A DNA stretch of 64,000 nucleotides from assembly GCF_004769405.1 (NCBI RefSeq), contig NZ_RQES01000005.1:558001-622000 (forward strand), given 5' to 3'. Shown piece by piece: positions 55,036 to 63,427 of the stretch (position 1 is its first letter; the number at the start of each line of letters is the position of its first letter). Source of the DNA: Leptospira selangorensis (GTDB taxonomy: Bacteria > Spirochaetota > Leptospiria > Leptospirales > Leptospiraceae). The notes beneath the pieces were generated by a model. That model did not search any database and was not told where the DNA came from. It saw nothing but the letters and a program-made list of their open reading frames with translations. The position numbers and the translations under genes are program-made.

Positions 55036-55742
55036 AATACATTAGTTTTTTATTAATTCTATTTTCCTTTTCCGTTCATGCAGAAGAAGGCAAACTCCGG
55101 ATTTCCGAGATTGAGAAAAACGTCTATGTTCATACTTCTTATAAACTTCTAAAAGACGGGTATTTCCCCTCTAATGGGCTTGTGATTGAAACGGAAGAAG
55201 GTGTAGTTCTTGTAGATACCGCTTGGGGAGAAGAACAAACTTCTCAGCTTTTGGATTGGGTTTCCGCAAATTTGAAAAAACCTGTGATTGCTGCTATTAT
55301 CACTCATTTTCATGAGGATAGGGCAGGAGGGATAGGAATATTAAAAAAGAAGAATGTCCTTTCTTATGCAGGTAAAAGGACAATTTCTATCTTAAAAGAA
55401 GAAGGTAATTCTCTCCCTGAGAAGTCGTTAAAAGATAAAGATATTTTGGTATTCGGAAAAACTAAGATTGAGATTTTTTTCCTCGGTGCAGGTCATTCGA
55501 AAGATAATTTAGTCGTTTGGCTTCCAAAATCTAAAATTTTATTCGGTGGTTGTTTAGTTAAAAGTGCAGAAGCAAATGAGATAGGTAATACTAAAGACGC
55601 CGATCTTAAAGAATGGCCTAAAACTATTCATAAATTAGAAAGATCATTTCCTAAAATTTCTGTCTTAGTTCCAGGGCATCAGTCTTGGGGTGGGAGAGAA
55701 AGTTTGAAGCGCACCTTAGAGTTGCTAGAAGTTTCTAAATAA
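55032..55742 (+). CDS. Subclass B1 metallo-beta-lactamase-like protein
   Basis: This 236-aa exported protein has a signal peptide (SFLLILFSFSVHA). The MBL fold carries all subclass B1 zinc ligands in order: His92-x-His94-x-Asp96 (THFHEDRAGG), His155 (GAGHSKDN), Cys174 (GGCLVKS) and His216 (VPGHQS). The flanking motifs SNGLVIETEEGVVLVDTAWGEEQT and VVWLPKSKILFGGC are also typical of B1 enzymes such as BcII. It is therefore likely a periplasmic zinc hydrolase of beta-lactams, though other substrates cannot be excluded without assay. The start ATG overlaps the MORN gene by 4 nt. Confidence 0.85.
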   Translation: MKYISFLLILFSFSVHAEEGKLRISEIEKNVYVHTSYKLLKDGYFPSNGLVIETEEGVVLVDTAWGEEQTSQLLDWVSANLKKPVIAAIITHFHEDRAGGIGILKKKNVLSYAGKRTISILKEEGNSLPEKSLKDKDILVFGKTKIEIFFLGAGHSKDNLVVWLPKSKILFGGCLVKSAEANEIGNTKDADLKEWPKTIHKLERSFPKISVLVPGHQSWGGRESLKRTLELLEVSK

Positions 55743-55808
55743 TTTTTTCATTGCGAATCTTCGCTTAACGTTTAAGTTCGTTAGATCTTAAATCATAGGC
55801 AACCAAAC

Positions 55809-56399
55809 ATGAAAGTTTACGGTACTTCCGTTTCTGGGAATTGTTATAAAATTAAACTATTATTACATCTATTAAAAGTTCCTTATGAATGGATTGAAAC
55901 CGATACCAGAAAGGGCGAAACCAAAACTCAGGAATTTCTTCTTAAAAATCCTGTGGGAAAAGTCCCTCTTTTGGAATTGGACTCCGGAGAATTTCTTTCT
56001 GAATCCAATGCGATCTTATATTTTTTAGCAAAGGATACCGACTTCTTCCCGAATGATCTTTTGGTTCAGTCTAGAATATTGCAATGGATGTTCTTCGAAC
56101 AATATAGCCATGAGCCCTATATCGCCGTGAATCGTTGGTTAATTCATTTCCAAAATAAAAAAGATGATCCTAAAATCCAAGGAAACCATACAAAGGGACT
56201 GGATGCTCTTCGGAGCATGAACGATCATCTTTCTACAAATCAATTCTTCGGTTCCCAAAGGCCGAGCATTTCCGATATCTCTCTATTCGCATATACACAT
56301 GTGGCGGAAGAGGGTCATTTTCCACTTTCTGATTTTCCAAACCTGAATTCTTGGGTAAGAAGGATAAAAGAGATCCCGGATTTTATTCCGATATACTAA
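55809..56399 (+). CDS. Glutathione S-transferase-like protein
   Basis: This 196-aa protein has a thioredoxin-like N-terminal domain (MKVYGTSVSGNCYKIKLLLHLL, NPVGKVPLLELDSGEFLSESNAIL, the conserved cis-Pro and Glu-Ser pair) and an all-helical C-terminal domain (about 90-196). The SGNCYK site has Ser or Cys at the catalytic position. It conjugates or reduces electrophiles with a thiol cofactor. Monocistronic as far as seen. Confidence 0.88.
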   Translation: MKVYGTSVSGNCYKIKLLLHLLKVPYEWIETDTRKGETKTQEFLLKNPVGKVPLLELDSGEFLSESNAILYFLAKDTDFFPNDLLVQSRILQWMFFEQYSHEPYIAVNRWLIHFQNKKDDPKIQGNHTKGLDALRSMNDHLSTNQFFGSQRPSISDISLFAYTHVAEEGHFPLSDFPNLNSWVRRIKEIPDFIPIY

Positions 56400-56537
56400 G
56401 GGAATTTATATCAGAAGGAATACATTTTTGAATTGGGACAAAGGTGTAAGTTTGCTTTTCTAAATTCTCCTTGATTCCTCACTTTTGGTTTTCATATTCT
56501 ACCGTTAAGATTCGGCCGATCCGATCCCGGCGAAAAA

Positions 56538-57065
56538 ATGGCGAAATATTTCACTTCCAAGATCTTACTAACGTGTGGCATTGCGGCTATTCTTATCGTT
56601 TTGGGGATTTTTTTATATTTTTTCTTCCGAAATAGCTCTGGTCATCCGGTCTTTACGGATCGTTTTGAATTTAAGGACCTAACAAGAGCAGAGGCGGAGA
56701 AGTTGGGGATCCTAGGAATTCCGAATGGTGTATCTGATTATTTTATCAAACGTTGCGGATTTAGAGAGTCTTGGGTAGTTTTTTCAAAATATAAGGTAGA
56801 AGGTTCCGAATTTAGAAAATCAATTCTGGAAGGATTTAAAAATCATCCTGGTTTGAATCTCAGATTCGATTCTTATCCGAGTAGCTGGCCTAAAAATTTT
56901 GATCAGGGAAATTGTAGGCCAGATTGGTGGGAGCCTTGTTCCGAAGGTTTTTGGGCGGAAATTTCCAAGAACCCTAATGTTGTAGCTCATAAAGACGGAT
57001 TCTATCTTTGCGAAAGCGGTAAAGAACTCAGATGGTTCGTTTTTCATTTTAGAAATATCCTATAA
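56538..57065 (+). CDS. Single-TM hypothetical protein
   Basis: This 175-aa protein has an N-terminal membrane anchor (about 8-30) and a soluble domain rich in aromatic residues with four Cys in the latter half. No family recognised. GC-poor upstream sequence shows no clear promoter. It is followed after 10 nt by the RDD gene, probably co-transcribed. Confidence 0.55.
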   Translation: MAKYFTSKILLTCGIAAILIVLGIFLYFFFRNSSGHPVFTDRFEFKDLTRAEAEKLGILGIPNGVSDYFIKRCGFRESWVVFSKYKVEGSEFRKSILEGFKNHPGLNLRFDSYPSSWPKNFDQGNCRPDWWEPCSEGFWAEISKNPNVVAHKDGFYLCESGKELRWFVFHFRNIL

Positions 57066-57075
57066 TTGTTTATTA

Positions 57076-57669
57076 ATGAAGAGTATATTCGAAAAAATTA
57101 ATACTGAAGAAAAACATTTGGCATACGCGAGTTTAAGCAGGAGAGTTTACGCTCAGTTCTTGGATTTTTTGATCTTATGCCCCGTTTTGGCCCCTCAATT
57201 TATGGTTTTTTATTATCATAATAAAATGGTATATGAACTGTTTCCCTTCTACACTGCCTTACATTCTTTACTTTATATCGGGTATAGATTCGTAATGCAT
57301 GCATTATACGGCAGGACCATTGGAAAGGCATTTGCCGGGATAATTGTTACCGATTCCTGTAAAGGGCGTTTGGGATGGGTTAGGTCTTTTATCAGGACCT
57401 TACCTGAACTCACTTTGTCCTTAATAACCATCATGAGCGCGGTATATGATTCCAGGATATTTATGGAACACCAAGCTGAGATGGAAGGTTTACCTTTGGC
57501 TGGTGTTCATAGGATCTTAAATAAATGGAACCCTTTGGACAATTTTACCTTTTGGGATTCGATTATATATTATGGGATTTCGGTGCTTTATATCCTCTTT
57601 TCTCACAAAAGGACCGCATTACACGATCTTTTTGCAGGGACCAGAGTGCTTCGTTTTAAAGCAGAATAA
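57076..57669 (+). CDS. RDD-family membrane protein
   Basis: This 197-aa protein has the RDD domain. The first part reads SLSRRVYAQFLDFLIL (Arg and Asp of the RDD name), then ALYGRTIGKAFAGIIVTD, and the final membrane helix ends in HKRTALHDLFAGTRVL. Three or four membrane segments. Some RDD proteins are ion antiporters, but most have unknown function. Confidence 0.8.
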   Translation: MKSIFEKINTEEKHLAYASLSRRVYAQFLDFLILCPVLAPQFMVFYYHNKMVYELFPFYTALHSLLYIGYRFVMHALYGRTIGKAFAGIIVTDSCKGRLGWVRSFIRTLPELTLSLITIMSAVYDSRIFMEHQAEMEGLPLAGVHRILNKWNPLDNFTFWDSIIYYGISVLYILFSHKRTALHDLFAGTRVLRFKAE

Positions 57670-57714
57670 GGTTCTTAGTGCTTTTAAGGAAATAAATTTC
57701 CTCGCCACAATCTC

Positions 57715-57742
57715 TTGACTCATATTCCGGAAATGTTATACT
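57715..57742 (+). promoter_or_regulatory. Promoter with -10 touching the amidohydrolase start (leaderless?)
   Basis: TTGACT (57715-57720), a 16-bp spacer and TATACT (57737-57742) precede the ATG at 57749 by only 6 nt, so transcription should begin at the start codon. Confidence 0.55.
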
Positions 57743-57748
57743 AAGAAG

Positions 57749-58507
57749 ATGCGGATCTTCGACTCTCATTTTCATATCATAGATCCAAGATTTCCTTTGG
57801 TGCCTAATCACGGCTTTTTGCCGGAACCCTTTACGGTTTCAGACTATAATAAGCAGGCGGATTGGCTTAGGATCAAAGGAGGCGCTGTCGTTTCCGGCTC
57901 TTTTCAAGCTTTCGATCAGACTTACTTGCTGGATACACTTTCCGTATTAGGAAAAAATTATGTAGGTGTGACCCAGCTTCCCGCAAATACCAAGGATTCC
58001 GAAATTTTATCCCTTCATAAGGCGGGAGTGAGAGCTGTTCGATTTAATGTAAGAAGGGGAGGTTCCGAGGAAATTTCTAAGATTAAAGAAATGGGAGCCA
58101 GAGTTTATGATCTTGCAGGTTGGCATGTCGAATTATATATAGATGCCAAAGAGATAGACGAATTTTTAGAAGAAGTGCTGCTGTCCCTACCTAAGGTATC
58201 CATTGATCATTTGGGATTGTCTAAAGAAGGATTTTCTACCACTCTAAGATTGGTAGAAAAAGGAGTAAGAGTAAAAGCGACCGGGTTCGGCAGAACCAAT
58301 ATTGATATACGATCTGCTTTGGTGGAAATTGCAGAAATTAATCCGGATGCTTTGTTGTTCGGCACGGATCTTCCTTCTACACGTTCTCCTGCTCCTTTTA
58401 CCGAAGAGGACCTACATTTGGTTACGGATACGTTCGAAGGTGAGTTATTGCAGAAAGTATTATATTCGAATGCTTTGGAATTTTATGGAGTAAGCGTAAA
58501 AGTATGA
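57749..58507 (+). CDS. Amidohydrolase-family (COG3618-like) metal-dependent hydrolase
   Basis: This 252-aa TIM-barrel protein begins with FDSHFHIIDPRFPL, the HxH metal motif of amidohydrolases. It has VSIDHLGLS (His in the middle of the barrel) and LLFGTDLPSTRSP, the terminal Asp. This arrangement is like 2-pyrone-4,6-dicarboxylate lactonase/YtcJ-COG3618 proteins. Substrate unknown. It ends 1 nt from the convergent SDR gene. Confidence 0.8.
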   Translation: MRIFDSHFHIIDPRFPLVPNHGFLPEPFTVSDYNKQADWLRIKGGAVVSGSFQAFDQTYLLDTLSVLGKNYVGVTQLPANTKDSEILSLHKAGVRAVRFNVRRGGSEEISKIKEMGARVYDLAGWHVELYIDAKEIDEFLEEVLLSLPKVSIDHLGLSKEGFSTTLRLVEKGVRVKATGFGRTNIDIRSALVEIAEINPDALLFGTDLPSTRSPAPFTEEDLHLVTDTFEGELLQKVLYSNALEFYGVSVKV

Positions 58508-58508
58508 A

Positions 58509-59324
58509 TTATTCTTTTTTAAAGATCTGATCTGCGATTCTTTTAACGATCCAAGAAGGAAATATTTTCGTAGAATAATAATGTGCCTTATTCATAAATC
58601 CGGGAATAGATCTTTTGGTTTCATTTTGAATTGTATTAAATGCAACTTTGGCCACATCTTTCGGATCCATAGCGATTGAATAAGCAAGATTTCCTAAACT
58701 TCCTTTTTTATTTTCTTTATGGATCCCTGCGACTGAAAGGAAATTTGTCTTGGTTGTTCCCGGATATAAAATCCCAAGTTTGACTCCATAGGGAGCAAGC
58801 TCTGCTGCTAACGCTTCCGAAAAACTAACTACATAAGCCTTACTAGCTGCATAAGCTGCCATATAAGAAAGAGGCTGCAAAGAAGCAGTGGATGCGACAT
58901 TCAATATGAAACCATTCTTACGTTCTATCATTCTCTTTGAAAATTCATTAGAAAGTCTTGTGATTGCGTTTATATTAAGTAAAAGCATTGAGTTTACTTT
59001 CTCCGGAGAAAGTTCCCAGGATTTTCCCCAAAGCCCGAATCCTGCATTATTGACTAGGACATCTATATCCAAATTTAGTTTAGTGATCCATTTTAAAATT
59101 TTAGGAATACTTTCGGATTGGGTTAGATCTGCTTCTAAGGTTTCTAACTTTCCGGAAGAGCTGATCTCTTTACACTCTTTATGAAGAAGTTTGAATTCTT
59201 CCTTGGAAACACTAACTACAAGTACGTTATAACCTTGTTTATACAATAAGATAGAAAGTTCTTTACCTATTCCGGAAGATCCTCCGGTGACTAAAACCGT
59301 TTTTGGAGTGTTATTCGTTTTCAT
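58509..59324 (-). CDS. Short-chain dehydrogenase/reductase
   Basis: This 271-aa classical SDR has TGGSSGIGKELS (NADP-binding, 14-25), NNAGFGLWG, and the catalytic Ser-x(12)-Tyr-x3-Lys centred on YAASKA (about 158). The extended C-terminus has SIPGFMNKAHYYSTKIFPSWI, a pattern shared with the DltE/YqjQ-type group acting on lipids. The substrate is not known. It is convergent with the amidohydrolase. Confidence 0.87.
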   Translation of the reverse strand: MKTNNTPKTVLVTGGSSGIGKELSILLYKQGYNVLVVSVSKEEFKLLHKECKEISSSGKLETLEADLTQSESIPKILKWITKLNLDIDVLVNNAGFGLWGKSWELSPEKVNSMLLLNINAITRLSNEFSKRMIERKNGFILNVASTASLQPLSYMAAYAASKAYVVSFSEALAAELAPYGVKLGILYPGTTKTNFLSVAGIHKENKKGSLGNLAYSIAMDPKDVAKVAFNTIQNETKRSIPGFMNKAHYYSTKIFPSWIVKRIADQIFKKE

Positions 59325-59439
59325 TTATTTTCCTTTTAAATTTCGCAATAGATCCCTGATGATTTGAAATCTGTCAAAGCCTTTCAAAACATGAAAAATC
59401 TAGCTTGCTCCTTTGAAAAAGGAATTTAACCTTCCTGGA

Positions 59440-60072
59440 ATGTCTCCCTTATTCCAACCTTTAAAAACATATTTGGATACTAAACTTTCTTTGATCGATA
59501 AGATCTCCAAGGAAAGAAAGGTGGTGCTTTCTTCTTTTGCGGATTTCATTCTACAATCTTTCGAAGCCAAACAAAAAGCGAATTTAGTTTTTATATGTAC
59601 TCATAATTCGAGAAGGAGCCAGATCGCCCAGGCATTCGCAGCATGTATCCCTCATTATTTTGATTTTCCCGGCATTAAATCTTTTTCAGGTGGAACAAGT
59701 ATTACCGAGTTACATCCAAATGCGGAGAAGGCTTTAGAGAATTGTGGGTTTCGTTTGGAGAACCAAGGACCTCCTCGTAATCCTAAATATTCAATTTGGT
59801 GGGCAGATGGAACTCCTCCTTTGATCGCTTATTCTAAAAAATTCCAAGATGCTCCTAATCCGAGCACTGAGTTTATCGCGGTCTTAGTATGTTCACAAGC
59901 AGATGAATCCTGTCCTTATGTTCCAGGAGCAGAAGCACGGATCTCTCTTCCATTTGAAGACCCTAAATCTGCGGACAATTCCGAAAATCCTTTGGAGAAA
60001 TATTTGCAAACCTGCGATCAGATTGCTTCTGAACTTCTTTATACTTTCAGGGAAGTGAAACAGAAACTTTGA
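59440..60072 (+). CDS. ArsC/low-molecular-weight phosphatase-like protein
   Basis: This protein has the P-loop CTHNSRR (CX5R) of the LMW protein tyrosine phosphatase/ArsC superfamily, preceded by a strand LVFI, and CSQADESCPYVPGAEARI with the D-P-like late loop (FEDPKSAD). It is unlike the classical arsenate reductases in having a 60-residue N-terminal helical part. It could dephosphorylate proteins or reduce arsenate, but no ars operon is present. TTG 59413 is also in frame. Neither start has a proper Shine-Dalgarno, and I use the ATG (210 aa). Confidence 0.7.
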   Translation: MSPLFQPLKTYLDTKLSLIDKISKERKVVLSSFADFILQSFEAKQKANLVFICTHNSRRSQIAQAFAACIPHYFDFPGIKSFSGGTSITELHPNAEKALENCGFRLENQGPPRNPKYSIWWADGTPPLIAYSKKFQDAPNPSTEFIAVLVCSQADESCPYVPGAEARISLPFEDPKSADNSENPLEKYLQTCDQIASELLYTFREVKQKL

Positions 60073-60146
60073 GATTCTTCCTATTCTTGTTGGAATTCCC
60101 ACATTTATCGTTTGCCACCTAATTTCTTTCTGTAGAATTAATATTT

Positions 60147-60893
60147 ATGACGGTTCGTAATAAGGAAGATCTGGAAGCATTACAAAGGATTGGCAAGATC
60201 ACTGCAGAGACCTTGGTCAAGATGAAAGAAGCTGCTAAACCAGGGATCAGCACCAAAGAGTTGGATCGGATTGCGTATTCTTATTTTTCCAAATTTGGGG
60301 CGAGAAGCGCTCCTCAACTCATGTATAAATTTCCAGGTTATACGTGTATAAGTTTAAACACTGAGATCGCCCATGGAATTCCAAGTGATCGTATCTTGAA
60401 AGAAGGGGACCTTTTAAATCTAGATGTCTCCTTAGAGTTGAACGGATATTTTGCAGATACTGGTTTTACTCTGATCGTTGGAAAGGATGAAAAAGGTTTA
60501 AGCAAACTTTTAGACGTTTCTTCTGAAGCATTAAAGCTTGCTCTTTCCGGTGTAAAGACGGGAGAAAAACTGAATTCAATCGGAAGAACGATCGAGAATA
60601 CTGCTAAGAAGAACGGATATAATGTGATCCGTACTTTATGCGGACATGGGGTAGGCAAATCTCTCCATGAAGAACCATTCGATATTTGTAATTATTACGA
60701 ACCAAGAGATAAGCGAATTTTAAAATCGGGGCAGGTTATCGCGGTGGAAACTTTTGTTTCAACCGGAGCAGAAGACTTTGTAGAACAATCGGACGGTTGG
60801 ACTTTAAAAACTCCTGATGGTTCCTTCACTGCACAGTTCGAACATTCAGTAATTGTTACCGAGAATGGACCGATTATTTTAACAGCGGCATAA
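60147..60893 (+). CDS. map: Type I methionine aminopeptidase
   Basis: This 248-aa Map removes the N-terminal Met from nascent proteins. The metal ligands are visible: Asp in LLNLDVSLELNG, Asp in FADTGFT, His in CGHGVGKSLHEEP, Glu in VAVETFVS and Glu in AQFEHSVIV. The substrate His is in IAHGIPSD. Standard length without a zinc-finger N-terminal extension. Confidence 0.95.
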   Translation: MTVRNKEDLEALQRIGKITAETLVKMKEAAKPGISTKELDRIAYSYFSKFGARSAPQLMYKFPGYTCISLNTEIAHGIPSDRILKEGDLLNLDVSLELNGYFADTGFTLIVGKDEKGLSKLLDVSSEALKLALSGVKTGEKLNSIGRTIENTAKKNGYNVIRTLCGHGVGKSLHEEPFDICNYYEPRDKRILKSGQVIAVETFVSTGAEDFVEQSDGWTLKTPDGSFTAQFEHSVIVTENGPIILTAA

Positions 60894-60901
60894 AAACAAA
60901 G

Positions 60902-61432
60902 ATGACTACTATAATTTTAAACGTACTCCCAATCCTAATTTTCATTCTAGTATTTATTGTTTCTCTCTGGGACAGAAAACAAAAAGAAACTTTTACCAAA
61001 AAATATTTCGGCTCCTTCTTCCCTGCTATTTTATCCGGAGAATTAAAAACGGATCTAAACTCCGCTTCTACTCAATTTGGAAAAGCAGGTTATTCTGTTG
61101 AGAAGGATGGAGATAAACTTCTTTTTCAAAACGCTTCTCAATTGGCAAAACATAGGAACTGGTTATGGTCTTTCGGGTATGCAAAGAAGTCGGAGAATGG
61201 ATCCATCCGGTATAAATTATTCATTAATATAGGTTCTGTGCTCACTGTTCCTGCGGCCTTATTCGTAGTAGCATTCTATGGAATGTTGGTGCAGAATAAT
61301 ATTCCAAAAGAGCAAGTTTCTATCGCTCCTTACTTTTTCCTCGGGTTTGCATTTTTCTTTGCGATCGCTAGTTTTATTTCCCAAACGATCAAAGAGAGAA
61401 GTTTTCTTAAAAAAAGCCTTTCTCAGAATTAG
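60902..61432 (+). CDS. Hypothetical membrane protein
   Basis: This 176-aa protein has hydrophobic segments at about 3-22, 107-130 and 142-165, with a soluble domain between the first two. No family recognised. It lies 8 nt after map and 3 nt before the BASS-family gene, so the three are probably one transcript. Confidence 0.55.
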   Translation: MTTIILNVLPILIFILVFIVSLWDRKQKETFTKKYFGSFFPAILSGELKTDLNSASTQFGKAGYSVEKDGDKLLFQNASQLAKHRNWLWSFGYAKKSENGSIRYKLFINIGSVLTVPAALFVVAFYGMLVQNNIPKEQVSIAPYFFLGFAFFFAIASFISQTIKERSFLKKSLSQN

Positions 61433-61435
61433 AAA

Positions 61436-62272
61436 ATGTTAATACGGATCGTACTCATCCTTCTTTCTCTTTCCTCAATGTATGGTTTGGGGTTGAGGAT
61501 AGAAAAAAAAGAATTGGGCTCTTGGTCCAAATTTATTCCGATCTTAGTATTCGCATTCTTTTGGAATTTTGGGATACTTCCTGTTTGCGTATTTTTTTCA
61601 GGAAAACTTTTAGGAGTATCCGAACTTGCATTTGCGGCAATTTTTCTTTGTGCTGCTTCTCCCGGAGGAGCATCCGGAGGATTATTCGTTTTAAGGGCAA
61701 AAGGAAATCCCGCACTGGGCGGAATGTTGATCGCGTTATTGAACGGCGCGAATACGATTCTCACTCCTTTGATATTTTCTATCTACCAAGGTGGTTCGGG
61801 ATTTAATTTCGATCTTTTTCTAAAACTTTTTTTGATCGGAACCTTTTTGCAAGGTTTACCATTGCTTCTCGGGCTTCTGAGCAAATATTTCTTTCCTAAA
61901 TTTTTTGATCCGATTGCTCCTTGGGTGGAAAGGTTTAGCAGTTTTTGTTTAATATTATCTATCTTACTTTTGATCTTTCAATATGGCGAATTTGCGCTGA
62001 GTTTGGGCTGGATTGCTTGGATCGGAGCTTCTATTGCAGTTGGATTTTCTCTTCTCCCCGGGATCTTTTTATTTAATTCAACAAAAGAAGTTAGAGCTTC
62101 CTTGTCTATGGTTTCCGGGATCAGAAGTTTGTCCTTAGCTTTACTTCTTGCGGAGCTTCATCTCAAACAAAGTGAAACATTACTTACTGTTCTTATGTAT
62201 GGAACTGTCATGTATTTATTGAGCGCTATCGCCGCGGAATTTTGGAATGGAAAGAAGAAGATCCAAATATGA
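61436..62272 (+). CDS. Bile acid:sodium symporter-family (BASS-like) transporter
   Basis: This 278-aa polytopic protein has about eight to nine membrane helices. The crossover-like segments LCAASPGGASGGLFVLRAKGNPALGG and FNSTKEVRASLSMVSGIRSLSLAL match the BASS family, in which the SPGG... and ...NxxLA helices bind Na+ and an organic acid. The substrate is not predictable. It overlaps the next gene's start as ATGA. Confidence 0.72.
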   Translation: MLIRIVLILLSLSSMYGLGLRIEKKELGSWSKFIPILVFAFFWNFGILPVCVFFSGKLLGVSELAFAAIFLCAASPGGASGGLFVLRAKGNPALGGMLIALLNGANTILTPLIFSIYQGGSGFNFDLFLKLFLIGTFLQGLPLLLGLLSKYFFPKFFDPIAPWVERFSSFCLILSILLLIFQYGEFALSLGWIAWIGASIAVGFSLLPGIFLFNSTKEVRASLSMVSGIRSLSLALLLAELHLKQSETLLTVLMYGTVMYLLSAIAAEFWNGKKKIQI

Positions 62273-63399
62273 ATTTTTATTTGAATGCGTATTCTAAATC
62301 TAATTTTATAATAGATGTTTTAGTAATCGTCACTTTTACCCTGTTTCTTTTTGTATTCTTGGGAAATAAGAGAAAGTTTATATTTTCTAAAGAACGGGAC
62401 CTTTCCTTTTATAAAAGAATTCTAATTCTTTTACTGATCTATCTAATCATTGCTTCGACTGTTCCTTTCTTTTTGGATGTGAGTTCTTTTATTCGAGTTA
62501 GGATCGCTTGGACAGTTTTGACGATTGCTCTTCCTGTATTTGGTCTCGTTCATTTTGCATTTTCCAAAAGAATTGTTTTCTTATTTGTTTCTATCTTCTT
62601 AGTTTGTATTAAATTTTATTCCGAAGTTTGGGAGCCGAATCATCTGGATGTGGAACGTATCCAAATCCGATCGGATAAAATAATTTCTCCTATTAAAATC
62701 GTACATATCTCGGATTTACAAACGGATGATATTAGAGACTTACATTTAGAAGTTAGAGAAGAAGCAAATCGTTTCCAACCGGATCTGATCTTATTTACCG
62801 GAGATGTGATGAATCATTCCTCCTTATATCCGATCGTAACTTCTTATCTGAAAAAATTTAAATATAATAATGGATTCTTCTTTGTTACAGGTGATGTGGA
62901 TCATATCTTACGTTATACGGATTTTTCTTCTAAGAGCGGGTCGGTTCTATGGGATCGAAAATCAAAAGTCATTCAAGTCGGGAAGAATAAGATCGGTTTG
63001 ATCGGATTAGGTTTGCCGGATTATAGGAATAAAACTTTGATCTGGAGTTTGAAAAGAGAGATCCCCGAAGATATTTATTCCATCCTGATCAGTCATTATC
63101 CTGATTCAGTTTTGCATCAACCGACTGAAAAAGTGGATTTGATCCTAGCCGGGCATACTCATGGAGGACAGGTCCAAGTTCCGTTTTTCGGTCCAATCCT
63201 AACTCTTTCCAGGGTTCCTCGACATATTGCGGCTGGGGGATTGAACGCTTATGAAAATACTGATATTATAGTTAGTAGAGGTTTAGGGGCAGAAGGTCAC
63301 GTGGCTCCCAGAATTCGATTCGGTGCAAGACCTCATTTGATTTTGTTGGAGCTCCTACCTGCAAATTCCACAAAAGAAACCGTGAAAAACGGGATCTAA
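62269..63399 (+). CDS. Membrane-anchored metallophosphoesterase
   Basis: This 376-aa protein has four N-terminal membrane segments (about 10-115) and a calcineurin-like phosphoesterase domain from about 140. The motifs are ISDLQTDD (Asp, but Gln replacing the usual His), LFTGDVMNH, TGDVDH in place of GNHD, ISHYPDS, and LAGHTHGGQVQVP. The domain pattern is close to YkuE-type enzymes, but two metal-binding motifs are altered, perhaps a subfamily. The frame extends to TTG 62242, but ATG 62269 overlaps the upstream stop (ATGA). Confidence 0.8.
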   Translation: MNFYLNAYSKSNFIIDVLVIVTFTLFLFVFLGNKRKFIFSKERDLSFYKRILILLLIYLIIASTVPFFLDVSSFIRVRIAWTVLTIALPVFGLVHFAFSKRIVFLFVSIFLVCIKFYSEVWEPNHLDVERIQIRSDKIISPIKIVHISDLQTDDIRDLHLEVREEANRFQPDLILFTGDVMNHSSLYPIVTSYLKKFKYNNGFFFVTGDVDHILRYTDFSSKSGSVLWDRKSKVIQVGKNKIGLIGLGLPDYRNKTLIWSLKREIPEDIYSILISHYPDSVLHQPTEKVDLILAGHTHGGQVQVPFFGPILTLSRVPRHIAAGGLNAYENTDIIVSRGLGAEGHVAPRIRFGARPHLILLELLPANSTKETVKNGI

Positions 63400-63427
63400 A
63401 ATTTACCGAGAAAGGGTCCGATCCGAT

